Of a stretch of DNA of 64,000 bases, positions 56,265-64,000 are shown in pieces; the stretch's first letter is position 1, and every line of letters begins with the position of its first letter. Where the stretch lies: assembly GCA_928212115.1 (NCBI GenBank), contig CAKMRJ010005634.1:173817202-173881201 (forward strand). The letters are read 5' to 3'. A program made the translations under genes and the position numbers. Below the pieces are notes generated by a model. It worked only from the letters and a program-made list of their open reading frames with translations. It ran no database searches and was not told where the DNA came from. Source of the stretch: Lactuca virosa (Eukaryota > Streptophyta > Magnoliopsida > Asterales > Asteraceae).

Positions 56265-58477
56265 TGTAACACCAGTTAAAATAGGTCAATAGACAATCAC
56301 ATGTGATTATGCCAATCATGTAATGTGATGTTGTTAAACTAGTAATATGATAAAAGTACTATGTAGTTCAAGATAAATTCTAATACAAATATGAACTTTC
56401 TTTATGATGCAACTCAAAGTATACGTCCATACGATTCCAAAAATATAGAGAACGTCTGAATCTGACTTCGCATGAAGAAGTTATGATAAACCGAACACTA
56501 TAAATCTCTATAATAAGAGGAATTTAAAATAGACGTAAAATTAGCTATTGGAGTCTAAAAGAGATTTGCCGTACTCGTAAATACCTACGCGTGGATATAA
56601 AGAATGTCAAAAACGGAGTTCGTATGCGAAAGTTACAACCTTCCGAAGATACAGCTGCTAGAAACCCTAATCCGACTGAACTCACGACGTGATAATAGAA
56701 ACTCACGACGTGAGGAGTCATTTTGCCACATCTCGGATCTAGAGGGTGCGTGACGAGGCTACGAAGGGATAAGTTCTAAACTCACGACGTGAACAAGGAG
56801 TTTCTCACGACGTGAGGAGTCATATGGCTACCTTCCGAAGCTAGGGACGCAAATGGCAAGTCTACGAGATGATCATTCTAGACTCACGACGTGAGTCTTA
56901 TAAAACTCAAGACGTGAGGGTCCAAAAACTTACTATAAATAGCAAGTTCGACCCCAGCCATTCTTACACCTGAACTTCTATCCTTTCTCTCATTTGCTGA
57001 ACCCCTCCTGCATCCCGAGCCCTGACGACCTCGTACCGCTGACCGTTTTTGCTTAGATTACATAAAATCATGCTACTAGGGTGAGTTTCACGGCCCCAAT
57101 TTTTAGTATTTTCGGGGGAAAACGCATGCTAAATATTGTATATACGTTATTATTATGTCTATATGATAGTATATTAGTATCAACGTATATAGTTATAATA
57201 ACCGGGATATAGTTGTTTAAATATAATATTTTGAATATATACAACTATTATCAACTTGTTAGCATGTTATTATACTAATGTAGATCTTGAGTTATACTTA
57301 GGATTCTATATATATGTTGTGTGCGATATAGTTCCGAAGTTATATTCGGAAGTTCTATATGTTAAAAAGTATGTTGTTATTATTGGTTTTATGTCAAGAT
57401 AAAACTTGGTATGTTATATGTTGTTATTGTTAGTTTTATGTCAAGATAAAACTTGGTATGTTATATATTGTTATTGTTGGTTTTATGTTAAGATAAAACC
57501 TGGTTTTTCCTCAAGTTATAGCTGTTATACTGCCTAAAGTAATATGAACTTAGGAGTAATGTTTAAAAGCAAAGTCTAATAACTTAGGGTTGTAGACACG
57601 AAAATGCTTTTGTTGTTAGAGCTATAGGAAGCCGTCGGAGTCTACATGAGTATATGTATTCATCAACTAAGATTGGGGATCTTAGCGGAAATCCTCTGAA
57701 CTGTAACCGTTAATCTCGTGTGAGCGAGGAAGTCGTGTATAATTAGTATACGGGTTGACCACCCCACTTGTAACTGTTAGCTACAGTCAACCATAAGTGA
57801 GTGACGAACTATCCTTTTATTTGTTATTGCTCCAGCATCGATGAAGCGTGCGGTGTTGTTTCTCATGGAAATCATGAGTGTGTTGTTTCTTATGGTAAAT
57901 CATGAGTGTGTTTTATCATAGGTATTATGTCATAGCAGCGGTTACAGGCTCATGGTAGCAAATTGTTAGAAACATTATACTTTGTCGTATACAAGTATTA
58001 ATGTTAAGTATAAGTTTCCCCCTACTTATACCATAGGTTCAAGGAATGTTTAGGTATAACACTTATTTGATAAGTAAACTATTATACCTAATATATATAC
58101 TAAATGTTGGAGAATCAAAATGATACTTTCAAAACTATACTTTTGAACTCAGAAAAAGTATTATTTTTATATGGAGTTAAAACCTGTGAACTCACCAACT
58201 TTATGTTGACGTATTTTAAAATGCATGTGTTTTCAGGAACTTGAAAAGCTAGTATGTATTCGAACAAGAGAAGTTTTACTATTACCTTTCTGTTCATTAA
58301 GAAGTATGCCATAGTCGGATATTATGTAATAAGTACTAGGAAAACAATAATGTCACTTTCAATCATCAATAAAGGTATGCATTTTCTTTAGTATTGTTCA
58401 GTGTATGTTATATAACTATGATACGAGGAATGACGTTACACCACCTGGTGTTTCCGCTGACGGCTGGGGGTGTGACA
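56265..58477 (+). mobile_element. Solo LTR S3 in G3 integrase
   Basis: 2213 bp, TGTAACACCAGTT...GGGGGTGTGACA, flanked by ACGAT (58478-58482) and a mutated ATGAT (56260-56264). Integrase reads through when it is removed. It contains ACTCACGACGTGAG palindromes in pairs (56680/56701, 56780/56803, 56882/56905). No ORF of note; AT-rich downstream half. Orientation is assumed plus because the ends read TGTAACACC...TGTGACA in this direction. Confidence 0.88.
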
Positions 58478-58826
58478 ACGATACATCGGGTCATTCGAGA
58501 TTCTTGCCCGGATTGGTCCGGTGGCATATAAGCTGCAGCTACCTGCGGAGCTCAGCAACGTACACCCCGTGTTTCACATGTCAAATCTGAAAAGGTGCTT
58601 ATCAGATGAAACCCTCATTTTTCCCCTGGATGAGATCGAAGTAAACGAGAATCTCCTGTTCGTCGAAGAGCCGGTTGAGATAATGGATAGAGAAGTGAAG
58701 TGTACAAAACAAAGTCGCATTCCAATTGTGAAGGTTCGATGGAATGCTAAGTGTGGACCGGAATTCACATGGGAACGCGAAGACCAGATGAAACAAAAGT
58801 ACCCTCACCTATTCTCTAGTTCTTAG
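58478..58826 (+). pseudogene. G3 integrase tail with chromodomain-like end
   Basis: Resumes integrase with GSFEILARIGPVAYKLQLP (GPY/F-type block), VHPVFHMSNLKRCLSDE, then IPIVKVRWNAKCGPEFTWER and EDQMKQKYPHLFSSS, stop at 58824-58826. The last ~60 residues have the shape of the C-terminal chromodomain-like module that directs chromovirus insertion to heterochromatin. This segment is free of stops. The purine tract ACGGGGGATGG (58867-58877) follows 40 bp later. Confidence 0.88.
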
Positions 58827-58866
58827 TACTATCTTTCAAAAGAATTTCAGGACGAAATTCCCTCTA

Positions 58867-58877
58867 ACGGGGGATGG
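58867..58877 (+). other. G3 polypurine tract
   Basis: ACGGGGGATGG immediately before the 3' LTR, the expected plus-strand primer site. Confidence 0.8.
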
Positions 58878-59435
58878 TGTCACAACTAGCATTTCTGCCT
58901 AGGAAATTCTATCCATGGATGATCAACGCTCAATGTATCTTGTAATTCAAAGTTTGTTGATATACATAATACTTATTCAAAAACAACTATTGAAATCAAA
59001 ACTCTCTCGTGAAGTCCAAAACGTAATTCAATACATTCCATACACTCTACTTGGGGTTGTAACCCTAAATTCCCGGTTCAAACATTTATTGGGCCTAATG
59101 GGCCAATAAACATACATCTTGATTATTTGGGCTAAGAATCCTTATATTGGCCCTAAATGGACCCACATTCATTAAAATTATAGCATTTTTGGGCCATATT
59201 GGGCCTAAAATGTCTCACTTTGTCTACATGGGCCTTAATGGGCCATAAATGTCTTCTTGAACCTCATTGGGCCGAAAACCCAATTCATTTATCATTTTTG
59301 GGCCGTAAACCCTCATATGGGCCCAATGGGCCGAAAACTCCCATAGTCGACCTTATAAATTTCGAGTATGTTCAATATTAGCCCAAATTTCCTTTTTCTC
59401 TTTTTCCTTCCTCTCATTTTCGGCAATGTATATAT

Positions 59436-59500
<65 letters not shown>

Positions 59501-61959
59501 CATTGTAAAAAAAGAGAAATATTATGGGGTTAATTAGAGGTTGACACCTCACTAATATCCCACATACATCTAAGCAAAATAACAATTAATCACTAAGTAA
59601 TACCTAATCTTCTCTCTCCCCTTCTCTTCTTCTACTCTCGGCCGAAACCACCACCCCACCACCTTCTATTTTACTCTCAAACTCACCCAAAAATTCTCTC
59701 TAGAGCTCTCAATAAAATCTTATTTCCCTCTCCAAATTCGTGTGTGCTTGTGTGGTGTTCAAGAACACTTCATCAAAGATCATCACTTTCGGGTAAGCTA
59801 CTCTCTAAACAAGATGATTAAATTCATTTTATGATAAATCCTTCACTTCTTAACACTCCATCTCATGATCCATGCTCTTAGAAGCCCCTAGAATTCGAAG
59901 AACTCATCAAGGAAGTAAGCTAGGCCGAAAACAACATCATCTCCTCATATTTCTTCATTAAAACCGATCACAAACCCCAAAGTGAGTTCATACCCCCTTT
60001 TTTCTTTTTACTTTGTTTTGGGGGAAAATACAAGTTGCTTTGTGTAGATCTATGTGTATATGCATGTTTATGTGTGTTTTTCATGATATTTGTTGTGATT
60101 ATGTGTTGAAAACTTCATAAACTCAAAAGATATACTAAAACATGATGATGTTTGTAAAATAATACACTTGTTGCATCTTATCATGAAAATAAAAGGATTA
60201 AAAACATTTTGAGGATGTTTGAAACAAAGAAACCCATGTAAGGGGCCAAAAATTGACAAAATAAGTGAAAGTGATGTTCTTATGTAACTCACGGTTTTTG
60301 AGAGGACCAAAAAGGGTTATTTTGAATAAAAATGGATCCTTATGATATTTATAGTTTTAAAAAGGGCTAAAAGTGTAAATTTTCACAAACGGGCCTCAAT
60401 TTGGGCCTTCACGGCTTCATGGGCTAATTTTGGAAATTTTTGACTTTTGTGGACTTAATTGTCATTTTAAACAAATTTGAGCCAAAATGTTATTTTTCGG
60501 ATTTATGGGCTGAAAATGACAATTTTATTAAACTTGGGCCGAAAAAGATAATTTCTATGCATTTGGGCCGAAAATGTAAATTTTCATAAAATTGGGCCGA
60601 AAATATTATTTTTGACAAAAGTTGGCTAAAAATGTTATTTTATTTGATACAAGCCCTTAAGTGTAAACTTTTGGTCTTAAGGGACCTAAAGTGTCATTTT
60701 TACCAAAAAACATGCCTACTTTGTAAATTTTAGTCTAATGGACCAAAAATGTCAATATTACAAAAAGTGTGCCTTTTATGTCATTTTGGTAAACAATTGA
60801 ACAAGAACGAACAATACAATAACAAACGAGTTCAGTAGGTTAAATTCACGCCTATTGGGCCTGGAGTACACATTACATGTCTATTGGGTCTTAGTGGCCC
60901 ACTTACATGCTTATTGGGCCTAGAATATACATTACATGTTGTTTGGGTCTTTGTGGCCCATTTACATGCTTGTTGGGCCTAATAAACTAAAAACATACAC
61001 GAAAACAATATACACTGTGCAATTCAATATTCGCGTAAATTCAGTTAAGACTCTTGTGAGACATTTCGTTTGTTCACACCTATTTAGGGTACAACTGTAG
61101 CGTGTAGTTATAACCAGAGTCTCCTGGAGGGAGAGCGAGAGTTTGTGTATAGATCTATACGAGGTTGACACCCCACACCTGAGCTGTTCGCTACAGTTAG
61201 ACTAGGCCAGTCTAGGGTGACAAACCTTACCTTAAACAAGTCGGCGTCGGAAAAACGTCATGACGGGCGGACCAGTCATTATCAAGTATGGTTATAAAGA
61301 CTCACAAATAAATTAACTCCACTATAAAATTTACGGAATACATAAACGATTCTACAATTACAATTCTATACAAATACCAACTCATGTTCTTTGGGTTTTC
61401 TTTTTATACTACCACAATTTTACAAGCATAAAATATCAAATTTTCTAGGAAAAACGTACTTTATACATCACCTTCTATTTACAAGAAAACATCGGATTTT
61501 CTGGAATACTCGTTTTATACATTTTTCAAAACAGGAAACATACATGCATAAATACATGACTCGATGTAATACTTTCAAGCATTTTACAGAAAATATCGGA
61601 TTTTCTGGTGTTCACAAATTTATAGAAAAACTTTTCATACAAACATGCTTATGAACTCACCAACATTATATATGTTGACGTTTTCAAAATAACTTGTATT
61701 CTCAGGAAATCGTTAAACAGGTGGGCATCAAGAATATGGGGAAATTTGTTGCATTTTGTTGCTATTATAAACCTTTATATTTTAGGATGTAACTTTTGCC
61801 AACAATTACAATGATGTAAATTCAGTATTGTTGTATTATTTTTCGTGTGATGATGATGCATGCTTTGTTTCAATTATATTCACTGTGATGATATTACAAG
61901 ATGAAGTCACCTCAACCCCCGGACGTTTCCGCCGTACTCTTCGGTTCGGGGGTATGACA
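58878..61959 (+). repeat. G3 3' LTR
   Basis: 3082 bp, TGTCACAACTAGC...GGGGGTATGACA, followed by GTATG. Colinear with 36818-39879, including the TGGGCC-rich zones; its TA microsatellite (about 59429-59497) is longer than in the 5' copy. Confidence 0.92.
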
Positions 61960-61964
61960 GTATG

Positions 61965-62350
61965 GGCGGGGTCCGAATCTCCTAGACAGCAGAGTGTGGG
62001 CGGGGCCCGAATCTCCTAGACAGTGGGCGGGGCCCGTATCTCCTAGTTGCATGTTATGTGTATGGTATGTGGTATTTTGGGGAGACCTACTAAGCTTCGT
62101 GCTTACAATTTTCAGTTTTGGTTTCAGGTACTTCCACTAGCAAGGGGAAGAGCTCGGGATGACTGCATGACACACACCACAACTTTTAGCCTGGGATGTT
62201 TAGATTCATGACACGTGATTTTGTTACAGTATTTTGATATGATGTTTTGGGGATACATGACTTGTGATTTTATTATGATGTTGATGAATTTATGGTTTTT
62301 CTTAAATGATTTAAAACGAAATTTTTGGACCGTATTTTTGGGATGTTTCA
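61965..62350 (+). repeat. G2 3' LTR, second part
   Basis: Continues the GC-rich repeat (GTGGGCGGGGCCCGAATCTC units) cut by G3 at 36817. It then has CTAAGCTTCGTGCTTACA and GGTACTTCC, as in the S1 LTR read on its own strand. It ends near GGGATGTTTCA, a worn version of the usual TGTTACA end. The total G2 LTR would be about 1.9 kb. Confidence 0.75.
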
Positions 62351-64000
62351 AGAACATTGCTATTCAGAGGTATATGAACACAAAAAGTAACAGAAATAGT
62401 TAAATAACATTGTATTATCATATTCAATCTTTTGATAACAATAACTTCAGTTATAGACCAACCAATCAAATTGACCATTATACCCTACCCCTATTTTGTT
62501 CCTAACTTTTATGTATTTATAGGTTCAATTTCAAATTATAATGTTATTTTAGGCATTTACCTAATAAATAATCCACAAAGCACAACTTTTGTTATAGACT
62601 GATCAAATAAATTACCATTACACCCCTGTTTTATACAACTGATATAAAAATGCTATAAATAGGCACATATAGACATTGTTTTGTGGAAACAATGATGATA
62701 TAATATGGTATTTATCATACATGCGTAGATGCCATAATATGGTATTTGTCACTTAAATACACAAACTCTATATTTATCTATAAACCTTGTCCCATTTTCT
62801 GCTAGTCCATAACAAACAACAATATCAATTAATAAAATGTAAATAAAAAAGTATGTTGATTCTATTGGTCTTGTTGAAAAGCTCAGGAACTTATGAAAGG
62901 GGGAAATTAGAAAATAGAAAAGCACAAGTATGATTACTTATTGTGAGTGAGTAGCACAGACATGCTGACACTTTAGGCAGCCCATGTTTGGTCTTCAAAA
63001 TCAAAAGGAAAAAAAACAACCACCACACTATAGAGTTACAGTTCTTATATAAAGATTAGATTTTTGAAGTTTACACAATTTCAAAATACCCAAAGAAAAC
63101 CCATAATGGATATCATTAGAATTCCCTTAAAAAAAGAGTCACTTTAACCTAAAATAACATATAGAACCAAATGCAAAACAAAATGATTCTGATTGTATCA
63201 CAAAATCATTCCAACTAAAAGAATGAATGGTGTTATAGGAACCAAGTAATCAAACTTAAGACAGCAAACATGCCAACAAATTTAAGAAATCATTAAAGAT
63301 GCTCTGATGGGCACTTTGTAAATAGAGGTTTCTTCACAAAAGAATTGAACATAGGGTTTCAAAAACTCAATGTTTCCAAAAAGTGAGCCTGGATAAAGAA
63401 AATACCAAAAAACATCATAAAACTATACATACGAACTTCATAAAGAAAGGAATAGAAGAACAAATTACACAAAATAGTTAACACCTTGGGATTTTTGAAC
63501 TTGATTCATAATAAAAAGAAGTAGAAACAAATAAGAAGGATTCATGAACCTAATTCAACTTCAGGTGGTTAGGGTTTCTCATGGTAAGAGAGAAAGCGAT
63601 AGCTTTGGGAGCGCAAGACAACTTATTTGTATGTGAAATTTTGAACGATGATGGTTGATCCCTACCATGGTAGATTTTAGTCGGAATGAGGGGGAGTGGC
63701 AGCGGCAGAAAACGAACATGGTGGCATAAAAGTAACCAGATTTGCGGGTAATGCGAGATCTAGGTTGATTCAAGGTCAGACCGGTGGTAGGTCGCGGTGA
63801 AAGTGGTTAGTTCGGTGGTAGCCAAGGAAGGGGGTGTTGAAGGATGCTAGACTAACTGAGGTTTACAGATGATGGAATGTGATATTGATAGTGTGCTTTT
63901 TAAACTTCGATTTAGTCGAAATAACTGGGTTTTCAAAAGAAAATTCAGTTTTGAAGAAGGCTAATAAGGAGAGATAGCAAGCGATATTTTAGGATTCAAC
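62351..64000. other. AT-rich right flank, no gene recognised
   Basis: About 1.65 kb outside the recognised elements. There is a degenerate direct repeat near 62440-62640 (TTATAGAC..ATCAAAT..ACCATTA) and two ATAATATGGTATTT copies near 62700-62750. From about 63540 the base composition becomes less AT-rich and resembles plant genic or UTR sequence. A 64-codon minus-strand frame (63579-63773) has no recognised motif. This may be the start of low-copy DNA. Confidence 0.5.

Larger units (their letters stand above)
36818..61959 (+). mobile_element. Complete-length gypsy element G3 with nested insertions
   Basis: A plus-strand Ty3/gypsy element spanning 25.1 kb, about 11.6 kb once the insertions C4, S2 and S3 are removed. 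Order: 5' LTR, primer-binding site, leader ORF, gag, knuckles, protease, RT, RNase H, integrase, chromodomain-like tail, purine tract, 3' LTR. The target duplication GTATG is perfect. The LTRs differ by several per cent by eye (about ten differences in the first 165 bp). The reading frames carry many stops, so it is inactive. Organisation fits a Tekay/Del-like chromovirus; the lineage is inferred from motif wording. Confidence 0.9.

Noticed and set aside
63579..63773. Minus-strand 64-codon frame near the right edge as a gene exon
   Set aside because: No recognisable domain, and the window ends too soon to see splice structure. Kept only as part of the unassigned flank.
1..64000. tRNA, rRNA or other structural RNA genes
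   Set aside because: The tRNA-like stretches found (GGTATCAGAGC) are primer-binding sites of only 12-13 nt. No cloverleaf or rRNA sequence was recognised.

Overview
The window is plant nuclear DNA made almost wholly of nested, decayed LTR retrotransposons. No intact host gene is visible. The LTRs are TG...CA or TGTxACA type, four primer-binding sites match plant initiator tRNA-Met, and both Ty1/copia and chromovirus-type Ty3/gypsy proteins are present. Long gypsy LTRs rich in ACTCGNCGAGT motifs suggest Asteraceae, most likely Lactuca (lettuce) or a relative; that placement is inference from memory, not from a search.

Layout. 1-18929 holds a plus-strand copia relative (C1), present as two near-identical ~9 kb versions (1-9017 and 9897-18929) separated by a 13-N gap at 9020-9032. 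Each carries the same ~2.1 kb solo gypsy LTR (S1). 18930-33190 is a minus-strand gypsy element (G1): LTR 31124-33190, leader ORF, gag, protease, RT. Its RT is split by a complete minus-strand copia element C2 (19653-27345, target duplication GGTCG) and cut off on the left by C1. 33191-34151 is the 3' end of a copia element (C3) into which G1 appears to have jumped. C3 itself lies in the integrase of a plus-strand gypsy element G2 (34152-36817 and 61965-62350).

36818-61959 is a complete-length plus-strand gypsy element (G3) with ~3.1 kb LTRs and target duplication GTATG, inserted in the LTR of G2. G3 holds three later insertions: a minus-strand copia element C4 (40645-50568), a 1.4 kb solo LTR (S2, 52766-54169) and a 2.2 kb solo LTR (S3, 56265-58477). 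Inside C4 sits a ~2 kb inverted-repeat DNA transposon (43217-45217) that carries a fragment of a lectin receptor kinase gene. 62351-64000 is AT-rich flank with no recognised gene.

How the parts relate. The gypsy elements keep recognisable gag, CCHC, aspartic protease, RT, RNase H, integrase and C-terminal chromodomain-like segments, all broken by stops and frameshifts. The copia copies keep a readable gag but share a badly eroded pol, which suggests a non-autonomous family moved in trans.

Three patterns stand out. Pairs of ACTCGNCGAGT-type palindromes spaced about 21 bp apart recur in unrelated copia and gypsy families. A 36-nt hairpin with a constant GGTTAACC-containing core but different complementary stems occurs twice in each copia leader. 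A separate acidic leader ORF lies upstream of gag in two gypsy elements.
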